This document shows positions 25,663-35,812 of a stretch of DNA of 64,000 nucleotides, piece after piece. The position numbers and the translations under genes are program-made. The DNA is taken from NCBI GenBank assembly GCA_945280365.1, contig CALYQD010000003.1, positions 153,508 through 217,507 on the forward strand. The letters are read 5' to 3'. This DNA is from an uncultured Apibacter sp. Its GTDB lineage: Bacteria > Bacteroidota > Bacteroidia > Flavobacteriales > Weeksellaceae. The notes beneath the pieces are model-generated. The model saw nothing but the letters and a program-made list of their open reading frames with translations. It was not told where the DNA came from and ran no database searches. Every line of letters starts with the position of its first letter. Within the stretch, counting starts at the first letter, position 1.

Positions 25663-26718
25663 TTATTCATTATCTATATACAAATAAATAGCTTCTTCAA
25701 TCAATTCTTTATCAACTGAAATATCATATACAGCCTTTCCGATTTTTTCTAATAAAACAAATTTTATTTCATTATTGATATTTTTTTTATCATTCTGCAT
25801 AAATATAAAAATATCATTAAAATATTCTTTTTTTAAGTTTAGCTTAGGAAATAATAAAGAGATATAAGATTTAATCTCTTCATATTCGCAATATGAAAGA
25901 AGAGATTTTTTCATTGAGATATAACTTTCTACTATAATTCCCATTGCTACACCTTCTCCATGTAAAATTGGTGCATTTTTTTCTAGAAAAAAACTTTCTA
26001 CGGCATGACCGATCGTATGTCCAAAATTTAATATTTTTCTCAATCCCGTTTCAGTAAAATCATTTGAAACAACGTTCTTTTTTATTTCTATACTAATTTT
26101 AATTAATTCCTCTAAATGTTCAGTTTCAATTTTATCTAATTCAATTATTTTTTGCCAATATTTTTTATCTGCAATTAATCCGTGCTTTAATATTTCAGCA
26201 AAACCGCTAAGAAGCTGCTCATAAGGTAAGGTATTGAGAAAGCCTACATCAACGAGCACCATTTTAGGTAAAACAAAATTTCCTATTTGATTTTTATGAC
26301 TTCCTAAATCAACGCCTGTTTTTCCACCAATAGATGCGTCTACCATTGCTAAAAGTGTGGTAGGAACATTAATAAAATTAATTCCTCTCTTATAACAGCT
26401 TGCTATAAAGCCTCCCATATCTGTAAGCACTCCTCCTCCTACATTGATTAGAAGGGCTTTTCTATCTATTTTAAGCTCTGTTAATGCTTCCCATAGATTG
26501 ATGCATATATATAAATTTTTATTATTTTCCCCTGATTCAATTTCTAATATTTCAATTTCTGTATCGGCTTGAATCTCTGTAATTAACTTTGGATAACATA
26601 ATTCATGAGTATTTTCATCAACCAATAAGACTATTTTGGAAGGTTTATTATTTTGAATAAATGTATTGAGTTCTTTTAATCCCTCAACTCCATAATATAT
26701 GGGATTTATATTATTCAT
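25663..26718 (-). CDS. aroB: 3-Dehydroquinate synthase
   Basis: Second step of the shikimate pathway: DAHP to 3-dehydroquinate, NAD- and zinc-dependent. The 351 residues show the NAD-binding GGGVLTDMGGFIAS (about 93-106), then the catalytic block VPTTLLAMVDASIGGKTGVD, and the metal-binding GHTIGHAVES near 245 and HGEGVAMG near 263. It is somewhat short but complete. It follows the membrane protease gene by 24 bp on the same strand. Confidence 0.95.
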   Translation of the reverse strand: MNNINPIYYGVEGLKELNTFIQNNKPSKIVLLVDENTHELCYPKLITEIQADTEIEILEIESGENNKNLYICINLWEALTELKIDRKALLINVGGGVLTDMGGFIASCYKRGINFINVPTTLLAMVDASIGGKTGVDLGSHKNQIGNFVLPKMVLVDVGFLNTLPYEQLLSGFAEILKHGLIADKKYWQKIIELDKIETEHLEELIKISIEIKKNVVSNDFTETGLRKILNFGHTIGHAVESFFLEKNAPILHGEGVAMGIIVESYISMKKSLLSYCEYEEIKSYISLLFPKLNLKKEYFNDIFIFMQNDKKNINNEIKFVLLEKIGKAVYDISVDKELIEEAIYLYIDNE

Positions 26719-26742
26719 AAAGGTCTATAATTAGATAATAAA

Positions 26743-27432
26743 TTAATCGTTTCTTCGGTTATTTCCTAAAAGTATCATGATAAAATATATCAATTGAGCT
26801 AAAGAACCTAAAGCTGATACCAAATAAGTTCTTGCTGCCCATTTTAATGCATCTTTACATTCATCATGTTCACTAGGTTCAACGATATGATTATTTTCTA
26901 ACCATTGTAACGCTCTATTACTGGCATCATATTCTACGGGTAAAGTAACGAATGCGAAAAGAGTGGTTATGGCAAACAACATAATACCGATACCTAGTAC
27001 CAAAATGTTACCGGAGAAAGCCATAATGCTAATTCCGGCCAATAATACCCATTGCAGAAGGTTAGTGCTGATACTTACTATAGGAACTAATTTTGAGCGT
27101 AATTGTAACATGGAATATCCAACGGCATGTTGCACTGCATGGCCACACTCATGTGCAGCAACCGCTGCTGCCGCTGTTGAACGTCGATTGTAAACCCCTT
27201 CCGATAAATTAACAGTTTTATTAACTGGATTATAATGGTCTGTTAACATTCCCGGTGTAGAAATAACATTAACATCCGTAATTCCATTGTCCCGTAACAT
27301 TTTTTCTGCAATTTCTTTACCGCTCATTCCATTGGAAAGCCTTGTTTTAGAATATTTTTCAAATTTCGTTTTTAATTGTACTTGAACAATCATGCTTATA
27401 ATGAAAATAATTCCTGAAATTAATATTACCAT
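26743..27432 (-). CDS. Membrane zinc metallopeptidase, YugP family
   Basis: 229 residues: an N-terminal membrane helix (about 3-20), the zinc-binding motif AAHECGHAVQH (His94, Glu95, His98) and two to three membrane helices after it (about 118-170 and 205-225). This is the YugP/neutral zinc metallopeptidase layout with the active site facing or close to the membrane. The substrate is unknown; a role in membrane protein quality control is a guess. Probably cotranscribed with aroB. Confidence 0.87.
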   Translation of the reverse strand: MVILISGIIFIISMIVQVQLKTKFEKYSKTRLSNGMSGKEIAEKMLRDNGITDVNVISTPGMLTDHYNPVNKTVNLSEGVYNRRSTAAAAVAAHECGHAVQHAVGYSMLQLRSKLVPIVSISTNLLQWVLLAGISIMAFSGNILVLGIGIMLFAITTLFAFVTLPVEYDASNRALQWLENNHIVEPSEHDECKDALKWAARTYLVSALGSLAQLIYFIMILLGNNRRND

Positions 27433-27459
27433 AATTGTTTAAAATTATTTTAAGAGGTA

Positions 27460-27502
27460 TATTTTTGTAAATTTTAAATTTAATTTATACTAAGTATATT
27501 TG
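27460..27502 (+). promoter_or_regulatory. Candidate -7 elements before the GNAT gene
   Basis: TATTTTTG (27460-27467) and TATATTTG (27495-27502) both match TAnnTTTG; the second has TTTT (27472-27475) 19 bp upstream, one mismatch from the -33 element. ATG at 27562. Confidence 0.35.
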
Positions 27503-27561
27503 CTAAAATTATGACTTTTTAGTTGTATTACCAAAAAGACTTGTTAAACTAAATTTAGTGC

Positions 27562-28686
27562 ATGAACAAAATTATAATTAAAGAAGTTAATACAAAGGCC
27601 GATTTAAAAAATTTTATAACATTTCCTAATAGGTTGTACAAAAATAATCCTTGTTACGTACCTCCACTTATAACTGAAGAAATGGCAATTTTCGATGAAA
27701 ATAAAAATCCTGTTTTTGAATTTTCAATCTGTAAAAAATATCTTGCTTATAAAAAGAATGAAATAGTCGGAAGAATTGCTTTGATAATCAATAAGAATGA
27801 GGAAAAATACTCGGGGATTAAAAAAGTTAGATTCGGATGGTTTGATGTCATTGACGATATTGAAATTACTCGTAAGCTTATAGACAAAGCCTATGAAATG
27901 GCTAAAGAAAATGATATTCACCGTATTGAAGGTCCGGTGGGATTTACAAATCTTGATAAAGCGGGTTTTTTATCCAAAGGCTACAATAAATTAGCAACTA
28001 TGATCGGTATCTATAATGAACCTTATTATCATGATCATTTTGAAAAATTAGGATTTAATAAGTCAAATGAATGGGTTGAATTTTATATTGAAGTGGTTAA
28101 AGTACTTCCTGATAAGGTGATTCGATTTTCTAAATTATTGAAAGAAAAATATAAATTGAAATCATTACAATTTAAAACTAAAGATGAGTTAATTGAGCGT
28201 TCAGATGAAATTTTTCAATTGTTAGAAGATACTTATAAGGTTTTACCCACCTATGTTCCTTTTTCAGATAAGCAAATAAAATATTATAAGGAAAAGTATA
28301 TTCCATTTATTAATAAGGATTTTGTAATTTGTATCACGGATGATAATGATAAATTAGTTGGATTTGCCATCACTATGCCCTCCTATTCGATAGCATTACA
28401 AAAAGCTAAAGGAAAATTATTTCCTTTTGGATGGTATCATTTACTTAGAGCCTCTAAAAATAATGATTGGGCAAATTTTTATTTAATAGGTATTCATCCT
28501 GACTATCAAAAAAAGGGGATTACTGCCATTGTATTAAAAGAATTTTTCGATTTATTTAATAATAAGGGAATAAAATATCTAGAAACCAATCCTGAATTGG
28601 ACGATAACAAAAGTATACAATTACTATGGAAAGACTATAATCCGATTAATCATAAAAGAAGAAAGACTTATTTTAAGGAAATTTAA
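27562..28686 (+). CDS. GNAT-fold protein (YghO-like)
   Basis: 374 residues resembling the YghO-type family of acetyltransferase-fold proteins. It begins with the family-typical FPNRLYKNNPCYVPPL segment, contains GRIALIINKNE and IEGPVGFTNLDKAGFL, and ends with an acetyl-CoA-binding-like IGIHPDYQKKGITAIVLKEF (about 310-330) before NPELDDNKSIQLLWK. A conserved protein whose substrate is not known. Monocistronic, followed by a long hairpin. Confidence 0.75.
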   Translation: MNKIIIKEVNTKADLKNFITFPNRLYKNNPCYVPPLITEEMAIFDENKNPVFEFSICKKYLAYKKNEIVGRIALIINKNEEKYSGIKKVRFGWFDVIDDIEITRKLIDKAYEMAKENDIHRIEGPVGFTNLDKAGFLSKGYNKLATMIGIYNEPYYHDHFEKLGFNKSNEWVEFYIEVVKVLPDKVIRFSKLLKEKYKLKSLQFKTKDELIERSDEIFQLLEDTYKVLPTYVPFSDKQIKYYKEKYIPFINKDFVICITDDNDKLVGFAITMPSYSIALQKAKGKLFPFGWYHLLRASKNNDWANFYLIGIHPDYQKKGITAIVLKEFFDLFNNKGIKYLETNPELDDNKSIQLLWKDYNPINHKRRKTYFKEI

Positions 28687-28744
28687 AATTCCTTTTATAA
28701 GCCATATATAATAAATTTTAAGTGAATTACATTAATCAAATAAT

Positions 28745-28792
28745 TTTAAGGGTAATTATAAGAATTAAATAATTCTAATAATTACCTTTAAA
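28745..28792 (+). terminator. Long hairpin after the GNAT gene
   Basis: Nested complementary arms: GGTAATTAT with ATAATTACC and, inside, AGAATTA with TAATTCT; the outer arms extend with T/A and G-U pairs to about 28745 and 28792. T-rich sequence follows. 60 bp after the stop. Confidence 0.6.
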
Positions 28793-28886
28793 GTTTAGAA
28801 TATATGTTCCTTTTTTAGTTAAATATCTATATTTTTTTAAGCTGTCGAAATTAAAATCATATAATAAACTTACCTCATTAAATAAA

Positions 28887-28920
28887 AACAGCTCAAAACA
28901 AATTATTGTTTTGAACTGTT
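28887..28920 (-). terminator. Terminator of the sdhCAB operon
   Basis: 14-bp stem with one mismatch (28887-28900 with 28907-28920), 6-nt loop, then a T run on the minus strand, about 33 bp after the sdhB stop. Confidence 0.8.
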
Positions 28921-28952
28921 TGTTAATTATACTTAAAATATTTGACTATTAT

Positions 28953-29729
28953 TTATTCTGCTTTTACATCATTTACAATACTAGCATGAAGAAATTCTCT
29001 ATTCATTCGGGCTATATTCTCAAGAGAAATTCCCTTTGGACATTCAACTTCACAGGCTCCGGTATTTGTACAGTTACCAAATCCTTCCTCATCCATTTTT
29101 TTAACCATGTTTAAAACACGGCGAGTAGCTTCAACTTTACCTTGTGGTAATAATGCGTATTGTGAAACTTTAGCAGAAACGAATAGCATCGCTGAACCGT
29201 TTTTACAAGTAGCAACACAAGCTCCACAACCTATACAAGCAGCTGCCGCAAATGCTTTGTCTGCTTTTTCTTTTTCAATTGGTATTGCATTCGCATCGAT
29301 TGTATTTCCTGAAGTATTCACTGAAACAAATCCTCCTGCATGCTGAATTCTGTCAAATGCTGTTCTATCAACGATTAAATCCTTAATTACAGGAAATGCC
29401 GCTGATCTCCAAGGCTCAATTACAATAGTATCTCCATCATTAAACATCCTCATATGTAATTGACAAGTAGTTATTCCTCTATCCGGACCGTGTGCACGTC
29501 CATTTATATAAAGTGAGCACATACCGCATATTCCCTCACGACAATCATGATCGAATGCTACGGGCTCTTTATCTTGTTCTACTAATTGTTCATTTAGCAT
29601 ATCTAACATTTCTAAAAATGAACTTTCAGTAGATACTCCTTCTAATTTATATTCTTCAAATTTTCCTTTTTGTCCCCTACCTGCTTGTTTCCAAACTTTT
29701 AGTGTTAGGTTTAATAATTTTCCTGCCAT
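28953..29729 (-). CDS. sdhB: Succinate dehydrogenase / fumarate reductase iron-sulfur subunit
   Basis: Carries electrons from the flavin to the heme and quinone. The 258 residues contain the [2Fe-2S] cysteines ([17 protein letters not shown], near 60-72), then the [4Fe-4S]/[3Fe-4S] cluster motifs [13 protein letters not shown] (about 167-179) and [15 protein letters not shown] (about 222-236). Third gene of sdhCAB. Confidence 0.96.
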   Translation of the reverse strand: MAGKLLNLTLKVWKQAGRGQKGKFEEYKLEGVSTESSFLEMLDMLNEQLVEQDKEPVAFDHDCREGICGMCSLYINGRAHGPDRGITTCQLHMRMFNDGDTIVIEPWRSAAFPVIKDLIVDRTAFDRIQHAGGFVSVNTSGNTIDANAIPIEKEKADKAFAAAACIGCGACVATCKNGSAMLFVSAKVSQYALLPQGKVEATRRVLNMVKKMDEEGFGNCTNTGACEVECPKGISLENIARMNREFLHASIVNDVKAE

Positions 29730-29752
29730 TTTATATTTTTTATTTTTACAGG

Positions 29753-31768
29753 TTATTTATAATTTCTTGCTGCAATTTTAATGTACTTGTAATTTAGATC
29801 TTCTTTATGTAGAATTTCTTGATTCAAATCTTCTCCATTATATTCCCAAACAGCTACATAAGAATATTCTTCATCATTACGCAACGTTTCTCCATCTTCT
29901 GTTTGATATTCGATTCTAAAGTGTCCACCGCATGATTCATTCCTATTTAAAGCATCCATTGCCATCAATTGTCCTAATTCAAGAAAATCGGCTACTCTAC
30001 CAGCCTTTTCTAATTCCATATTGATAGTATTATCAGTTCCTGGAACTTTTACATCTCTCCAAAATTCTTTTCTAATTTCTTCAATTTCAGCAATAGCTTC
30101 TTTCAATCCTTTTTCATCACGAGCCATTCCAACCTTATTCCACATTACTCGACCTAATTTTTTATGGAAATAGTCTACTGTTTTAGTGCCTTTATTGGTT
30201 AAGAAGTGTTGAATTCTGTCTCTTACTTGTTTTTCAGCTTCTTCAAACTCGGGTAAATCTGTAGAAATAGAACCGGTACGTATATCATCAGCTAAATAGT
30301 CAGCAATTGTATATGGTAATACAAAATATCCATCGGCTAGCCCTTGCATTAAAGCAGATGCTCCTAAACGGTTGGCTCCATGATCAGAAAAATTTGCTTC
30401 ACCGGTTACAAAGCACCCTGGTATAGTACTCATTAAGTTATAATCAACCCAAATTCCTCCCATTGTATAGTGAACAGCCGGATATATTTTCATAGGAGTT
30501 TCATACGGATTATCTCCTGTAATTTTTTCATACATGGTAAATAGGTTTCCGTATTTAGCTTCTACCACTTTTTTACCTAATTTTATTATTTCTTCTTGAG
30601 ACGGATTATGAATATCAAGTTCATTGGCTTTTTCTTTTCCATATTTTACAAAAGATGAAGAGAAATCTAAATAAACCCCTTCCCCAGTGGCATTGTTTTC
30701 AATTCCAAATCCTGCATCACACCTTTCTTTAGCTGCACGTGAGGCTACGTCCCTAGGTACCAAATTACCAAAGGCCGGATATCTTCTTTCTAGATAATAA
30801 TCTCTATCTTCTTCAGCTATTTCAGTAGGCTTTAATTTTCCTGCTCGTATAGCCTGTGAATCTTCTATTTTTTTAGGAACCCAAATACGTCCATCATTTC
30901 TTAAAGATTCTGACATTAATGTCAACTTAGATTGCTGATCACCATGTACCGGTATACAAGTTGGGTGAATTTGAGTGAAGCAAGGATTTCCGAATGCGGC
31001 TCCTTTTTTATGTATCTTCCAAACTGCTGTCCCATTAGATCCCATCGCATTTGTAGATAAAAAGAATACATTACCATACCCGCCTGATCCAATTACTACT
31101 GCATGAGCAGAATGCCTTTGAATTTCTCCTGTAACTAAATCTCTAGCAATAATACCTCTTGCCTTACCATCTACAACAACCAAATCAAGCATCTCATGTC
31201 TGTTGAACATTTGTAAACGTCCCTTACCTATTTGTCGGTTCATTGCAGAATATGCTCCTAGTAATAATTGTTGTCCGGTTTGTCCTGCTGCATAGAATGT
31301 TCTTTGTACTTGCGTACCACCAAAAGATCTATTATCCAATAATCCTCCGTATTCTCTTGCAAATGGAACTCCTTGAGCTACACATTGATCTATTATTGAA
31401 TTGGATACTTCTGCTAATCTATAAACATTAGCTTCTCTCGCTCTATAATCTCCTCCTTTGATAGTATCATAAAATAATCTATATACACTATCTCCATCAT
31501 TTTGATAATTTTTAGCAGCATTTATCCCCCCTTGTGCAGCAATTGAGTGAGCACGTCTAGGAGAATCTTGGTAACAGAAAGCTTTTACATTATACCCCAT
31601 CTCAGCTAAAGAAGCTGCAGCTGCTCCTCCTGCTAAACCTGTACCTATTACAATTATATCTATTTTTCCACGGTTATTTGGCGCAACCAAACGCATATGA
31701 TCTTTATGATTTTTCCATTTTTCATGGATATCTCCTTCCGGTATTTTTGATTCTAATTTTATACCCAT
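29753..31768 (-). CDS. sdhA: Succinate dehydrogenase / fumarate reductase flavoprotein subunit
   Basis: Catalytic subunit oxidising succinate (or reducing fumarate). The 671 residues have the FAD-binding [19 protein letters not shown] (about 41-59), the covalent-FAD histidine segment [14 protein letters not shown], the active-site Arg region MGGIWVDYN and the C-terminal [12 protein letters not shown] loop. The long C-terminal tail is typical of the type B enzymes of Bacteroidota. Confidence 0.97.
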   Translation of the reverse strand: MGIKLESKIPEGDIHEKWKNHKDHMRLVAPNNRGKIDIIVIGTGLAGGAAAASLAEMGYNVKAFCYQDSPRRAHSIAAQGGINAAKNYQNDGDSVYRLFYDTIKGGDYRAREANVYRLAEVSNSIIDQCVAQGVPFAREYGGLLDNRSFGGTQVQRTFYAAGQTGQQLLLGAYSAMNRQIGKGRLQMFNRHEMLDLVVVDGKARGIIARDLVTGEIQRHSAHAVVIGSGGYGNVFFLSTNAMGSNGTAVWKIHKKGAAFGNPCFTQIHPTCIPVHGDQQSKLTLMSESLRNDGRIWVPKKIEDSQAIRAGKLKPTEIAEEDRDYYLERRYPAFGNLVPRDVASRAAKERCDAGFGIENNATGEGVYLDFSSSFVKYGKEKANELDIHNPSQEEIIKLGKKVVEAKYGNLFTMYEKITGDNPYETPMKIYPAVHYTMGGIWVDYNLMSTIPGCFVTGEANFSDHGANRLGASALMQGLADGYFVLPYTIADYLADDIRTGSISTDLPEFEEAEKQVRDRIQHFLTNKGTKTVDYFHKKLGRVMWNKVGMARDEKGLKEAIAEIEEIRKEFWRDVKVPGTDNTINMELEKAGRVADFLELGQLMAMDALNRNESCGGHFRIEYQTEDGETLRNDEEYSYVAVWEYNGEDLNQEILHKEDLNYKYIKIAARNYK

Positions 31769-31790
31769 AATAGTATTTTCTTAAAATAAT

Positions 31791-32477
31791 TTAAATTAAA
31801 CCATTGCCTTTGAAGTAAAAATAAATTGCAATTGCGGCAAATCCAACTGCGATAAATATAAAATATGCTTTTCCCAGTATTTTAATAACAGGAGTATAAA
31901 TTTTATGATTAAATCCTACTGACTGGAATGACGATGAAAATCCGTGACTTAAATGTAATCCTAAAAATATAAAAGCAACCACATATATTAATGTATAAAT
32001 GGGACTTTTAAATAATTCTGTCACTAATAAATAATCATCTCCTACTGTTCCAAACTTAATGGGAACAAAATAATTATAAAGATGTAATAATAAAAATATT
32101 AAAATTAACATCCCTGTATAGATCATTGTCCGTGAATTAAAAGGAGTGTTTGCTGAAAACTGATTAACGGCATAACGCTCTTTTCCTCTTGCTTTTTGAT
32201 TTCTAAAGGTCAATATAATACCTAAAAAGATGTGATAAATAAATCCAAAAGCCAGTACATATTGCATAATCTGGATGAGTGGATTAGTCGCCATAAAATG
32301 TGACGCCTGATTAAATATTACTTCTTCTTTAGGCAATAATTTTCCTTCTCCATCCGTATTACCGGCAAATAATGTGAGATTTAATCCTAAATGCACCAGT
32401 AAAAAAATCATGAGAAAAAAGCCTGTCAAAGCCATCATAAACTTTCTTCCTATAGAGGAAGAGTAAAATCTTGTCAT
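31791..32477 (-). CDS. sdhC: Succinate dehydrogenase cytochrome b subunit (type B, single chain)
   Basis: Membrane anchor of 228 residues with five hydrophobic helices and histidines suited to bind two hemes (in LLVHLGLNLT, NQASHFMATN, IYHIFLG, LLLHLYNYF and LGLHLSHGF). The single-chain di-heme form defines the type B enzyme found in Bacteroidota. First gene of the operon; a candidate regulator site lies about 65 bp upstream of its ATG. Confidence 0.93.
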   Translation of the reverse strand: MTRFYSSSIGRKFMMALTGFFLMIFLLVHLGLNLTLFAGNTDGEGKLLPKEEVIFNQASHFMATNPLIQIMQYVLAFGFIYHIFLGIILTFRNQKARGKERYAVNQFSANTPFNSRTMIYTGMLILIFLLLHLYNYFVPIKFGTVGDDYLLVTELFKSPIYTLIYVVAFIFLGLHLSHGFSSSFQSVGFNHKIYTPVIKILGKAYFIFIAVGFAAIAIYFYFKGNGLI

Positions 32478-32504
32478 AATATTTTAATGTTTAATTTTGG
32501 AATA

Positions 32505-32548
32505 CAAATTTAAAAAACCTCTAACCCTAAGTGTTATGACATATGTCA
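32505..32548 (-). promoter_or_regulatory. Candidate sdh promoter with Crp/Fnr-like palindrome
   Basis: A -7 match TAAATTTG (32512-32505, minus strand) lacks a -33 TTTG. Instead, the perfect 12-bp palindrome TGACATATGTCA (32537-32548) is centred about 42 bp before the predicted start, the class II activator position for Crp/Fnr-family proteins. The protein that binds it is unknown. Confidence 0.4.
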
Positions 32549-32616
32549 GATTTTAATCTTTTAGAATGTATCTAAATAATTTTTCTAGCTAGATTGAAAA
32601 TTTATTTTTATAAAAT

Positions 32617-32652
32617 AAAAAAACTATCCCTTAGTATAGAGATAGTTTTTTT
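32617..32652 (-). terminator. Terminator of the exbB-exbD-exbD-tonB operon
   Basis: 12-bp stem (32617-32628 with 32641-32652) and a T run on the minus strand, about 19 bp after the tonB stop. Confidence 0.8.
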
Positions 32653-32670
32653 ATATCTTAATTTATTATA

Positions 32671-33504
32671 TTATTCCGGCAACCTAAAGGTTATGGGAAC
32701 TCTAAAATGATATCTAACCGGTTTATTATTAACTTTAGCAGGAATCCACATTTTGGTTGACTTTTTAATTGCTTTTATGGCTTCTTCATCTAATCCATCT
32801 CCTAATTTTTTTCCGACAACTACTATATTTGTTACTGTACCATCCATTTCCACAACAAATCTTACAGTTATTTTACCTTCTGTACCGTTCTCCATTGCCC
32901 TATCTGTATAATTGAGATTGTTTGAAATGAATTTTTTTATATTTCCACCTTTAAAAATTGCTTCCTCATCTACTTGCTCAAATACTTTATTAGGATCTGC
33001 CGGAGGTACCGGGGGTGGCGGTGCTGGAGACACGTCATTTTTTGGACCATTTGATATGGCTGCATCTGTTGTACTTTTACCATCTTTATCTTCTAATCCT
33101 ATAGCTTTATCTTTAGTGTCTTGTACTTTAGGAACAGTTTCTTCTTTTACAACGACCTTTTTAGGCTCTGGAATAACCATTTTTACCTGCGCTACTTCAT
33201 CTTGTTGTACAGGAGGCGGTGGTGGTGGTGCTGTTTTTTGTTCGTAAATTTCTTCTTTTTCTTCTTGTGGTGTTTGAATATCCGTTAGATCTATAACAAC
33301 AGACTTTTGCTCATCTTTACTATTTGCCTGCCATTTATTATAAAAGTATAATAACATAACGAATACAATAAAGATAACGGTTCCAATAACAAATGCCCTT
33401 GTCAGATATTTACTTTCTTTATTTCTTAACCAATAGGCTCCATAGCTTTTATTCTTATGCTTAAAAACTATGTCATCTAAAGATTTCATATTATTTTCTG
33501 CCAT
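32671..33504 (-). CDS. tonB: Energy transducer TonB
   Basis: 277 residues: a cytoplasmic N terminus, one membrane helix (about 36-54), a charged and proline-rich periplasmic stretch (two runs, near 91-97 and 160-168) and a C-terminal TonB domain (about 190-277, with GKITVRFVVEMDGTVTNI and WIPAKVNNKPVRYHFRVPITF). It couples the proton-driven ExbB/ExbD motor to outer-membrane receptors such as the one at 7.2 kb. Last gene of the cluster. Confidence 0.93.
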   Translation of the reverse strand: MAENNMKSLDDIVFKHKNKSYGAYWLRNKESKYLTRAFVIGTVIFIVFVMLLYFYNKWQANSKDEQKSVVIDLTDIQTPQEEKEEIYEQKTAPPPPPPVQQDEVAQVKMVIPEPKKVVVKEETVPKVQDTKDKAIGLEDKDGKSTTDAAISNGPKNDVSPAPPPPVPPADPNKVFEQVDEEAIFKGGNIKKFISNNLNYTDRAMENGTEGKITVRFVVEMDGTVTNIVVVGKKLGDGLDEEAIKAIKKSTKMWIPAKVNNKPVRYHFRVPITFRLPE

Positions 33505-33519
33505 TCTATTTAATTTTCG

Positions 33520-34056
33520 TTACTCATTAACTTTTTCTTTATACACATCTTTCTCTTTAGAAGAAAGTTCTTTAATTCCATATCGATCAGAATTAGTAAT
33601 TTCCATTTCGTCTAATATATCTACTAAGTTTTTATAACTTGAGTCATCTGTAGGTTTTATTATAACAGTGAATTTACTTTGATCTGCTTGTTTCTGAGCT
33701 CGTAATATTTCTTTACGAATTCCATCTTTAGAATAGTCAGATTTAATCAAAGTCGAAGTGTTTAGATCTTTCTGTTCCTGTTGATGCCAATATATTTGAT
33801 CGTCTTTTCCTAAAATTATAGTTAAGGAATTTTTAGTTTTAATTTCTGGAATATTGGAAGGTGGAATTTCAACCTTAGGTGGCATATTTAAATGCATAAT
33901 ATTAGGTTTACTGAACGTTGTTGTAAACATGAAAAATGTTATTAAAAGGAAACCTAAATCACACATAGGTGCCATATCAACATTAAGGTTCATTTTTTTA
34001 GCTCTTACCTTTCCATCTCCTTTTCCACTAGTACTTGTATCTACGCCTGCTGACAT
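33520..34056 (-). CDS. exbD: ExbD/TolR-family biopolymer transporter (second copy)
   Basis: 178 residues: a short cytoplasmic N terminus, the membrane helix with the proton-carrying Asp (MAPMCDLGFLLITFFMF, near 28-44) and a periplasmic domain. Paired with a second ExbD-like gene directly upstream, as is standard in Flavobacteriia, where the two probably form a heterodimer in the motor. 15 bp before tonB. Confidence 0.9.
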   Translation of the reverse strand: MSAGVDTSTSGKGDGKVRAKKMNLNVDMAPMCDLGFLLITFFMFTTTFSKPNIMHLNMPPKVEIPPSNIPEIKTKNSLTIILGKDDQIYWHQQEQKDLNTSTLIKSDYSKDGIRKEILRAQKQADQSKFTVIIKPTDDSSYKNLVDILDEMEITNSDRYGIKELSSKEKDVYKEKVNE

Positions 34057-34092
34057 ATTTTCTTATTCATTAATGGGTTTAATTTAATTACA

Positions 34093-34704
34093 TTATTCCG
34101 GTTTATTTTCGGCAGATGTAATTAATTGAAATTTATTCATATTCTTTTCCTGTAATCTTGCCAAAAGATTTTTAAAAACAGGGTATTGCGTATTTACGTC
34201 ACCTTTAATTCCTAAATCTAATGAGTCACCGTTTTTCTTAGCTAGTTCTCTAGCTTCAAAGACCCAATCGGTAATTTCAGGTTTAGCACTGTCTGCAGGA
34301 ATTCCTGGAACATTAACTGACTCTCTTCGTCCTTCCGGTATATTTAAATATTGTTTAAGTCCGGTAATTGATACTCCAAAATCGGTTAAATTTCTAAACT
34401 CTCTTTTTTCATGATCCGTAAAATTGATACCGTACTTCTTTCCCATTGCTTCTAATAATTGAATTTTATATTTTTCTTCATCCATTGAGAAGTAGTATTT
34501 TCCATCTGAAGTTATAGATATCTTCATCATTCCATGATCTTTAACCTTAATCTGGGATATCGATGAAGGAGGGTCTATGGTAACTGTTTCTTTAGGCTTA
34601 AATTGTGTAGTCAAGATAAAGAATGTTAACAGCAACCATGCCAAATCACTCATTGGCGTCATATCTATATGTATTCCGTGTCTTTTTGGTTTAACTCTTG
34701 CCAT
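34093..34704 (-). CDS. exbD: ExbD/TolR-family biopolymer transporter (first copy)
   Basis: 203 residues with the helix MTPMSDLAWLLLTFFILTT (about 15-33) containing the conserved Asp, and a longer periplasmic part than its neighbour (insert about 85-150). It sits between exbB and the second exbD. The two copies share the helix but little else, so they are not a recent duplication. Confidence 0.9.
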   Translation of the reverse strand: MARVKPKRHGIHIDMTPMSDLAWLLLTFFILTTQFKPKETVTIDPPSSISQIKVKDHGMMKISITSDGKYYFSMDEEKYKIQLLEAMGKKYGINFTDHEKREFRNLTDFGVSITGLKQYLNIPEGRRESVNVPGIPADSAKPEITDWVFEARELAKKNGDSLDLGIKGDVNTQYPVFKNLLARLQEKNMNKFQLITSAENKPE

Positions 34705-34787
34705 ATTATTTTTTAAGTTTTTAAAATAATTTCAAATCTTATTCTTTTAACTTTCTTTTTACTAAAAAAAGAAAATTTAAAACTTAA

Positions 34788-35603
34788 TTAATGGTGAGCA
34801 GAAAAAGACTGTTGAATACTTAAACCTACCTCATCAATTTTAAATGTTAAAGTATCAATTCTTGATGTAAAATAGTTATACGCAACAATAGCTAAAGCTG
34901 AAGTTCCAATACCTAGAGCTGTATTTACAAGTGCTTCTGATATACCTACGGATAGAGCAGCGGCATCCGGAGATCCTCCTCCTTCACCTAAAGCAAAGAA
35001 TGCTTTAATCATACCAATTACAGTACCCATTAAGGCTACTAGTGTACCAATAGATGCAATAGTTGCTAAAATTGTCATATTTTTTTCGAGCACTGGCATT
35101 TCCAATGTTGTAGCTTCTTCTAATGTTTTATTTAAAGATACAAGTTTTTGTTCTTTATCCAAGGTGGTGTCATTTGATAATGCTCTATATGAAATTAACC
35201 CTTCTTTAACTACATTTCCTATAGAACCTTTTTGCTTATCACATAGTGATATGGCATTATCTATATCATTTTTATCTAATAATGATCTTACTTCGTTAAC
35301 GAATTTTGTTAAGCTATTAGTTCCTTCAGCCTTTCCAATAATAAAAAATCTTTCAATTGAAAATACGATTACCATTAGTAAAAAGGAAATCAAAAAAGGA
35401 ACAATAACCCCTCCTTTGTGAATGATCCCCATGAATGTTTTAGGATCACTATCTGTAGTTTCTCCCTTAAAATTAGAAGATGCACCTAACACAAAATGAT
35501 AAATACATTCTGCTATGATTACTAAAATAATGATCGTAATAAAAGGATTTAATCCTCCTACTTTTTTTCTTGAGTTTGATTGGGCTAGTTGTTGTTTTTC
35601 CAT
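34788..35603 (-). CDS. exbB: ExbB/TolQ/MotA-family proton channel
   Basis: 271 residues: a first helix (about 17-38), a second pair (about 62-82 and 170-250) with ATIASIGTLVALMGTVIGMIKAF and LVNTALGIGTSALAIVAYN, typical of the ExbB channel helices. A cytoplasmic loop of about 75 residues lies between. First gene of the exbB-exbD-exbD-tonB unit; the motor energises TonB-dependent uptake. Confidence 0.92.
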   Translation of the reverse strand: MEKQQLAQSNSRKKVGGLNPFITIIILVIIAECIYHFVLGASSNFKGETTDSDPKTFMGIIHKGGVIVPFLISFLLMVIVFSIERFFIIGKAEGTNSLTKFVNEVRSLLDKNDIDNAISLCDKQKGSIGNVVKEGLISYRALSNDTTLDKEQKLVSLNKTLEEATTLEMPVLEKNMTILATIASIGTLVALMGTVIGMIKAFFALGEGGGSPDAAALSVGISEALVNTALGIGTSALAIVAYNYFTSRIDTLTFKIDEVGLSIQQSFSAHH

Positions 35604-35812
35604 TTGTTATATAAATTAATTTTATAATTATTTTCAAAAATATTATGTAAAATAAATACAAAAAATTTAACTAAACAATAATTATTATCTAAGATTTGAT
35701 AAAATAAGAAATAAATACTCTTACATCAATTAAAAGATATCTATTCCATAATTATTGATTTCACAAAATATTTTTGTATTAAACTATGTTATATATTATT
35801 TTAATAATAATA

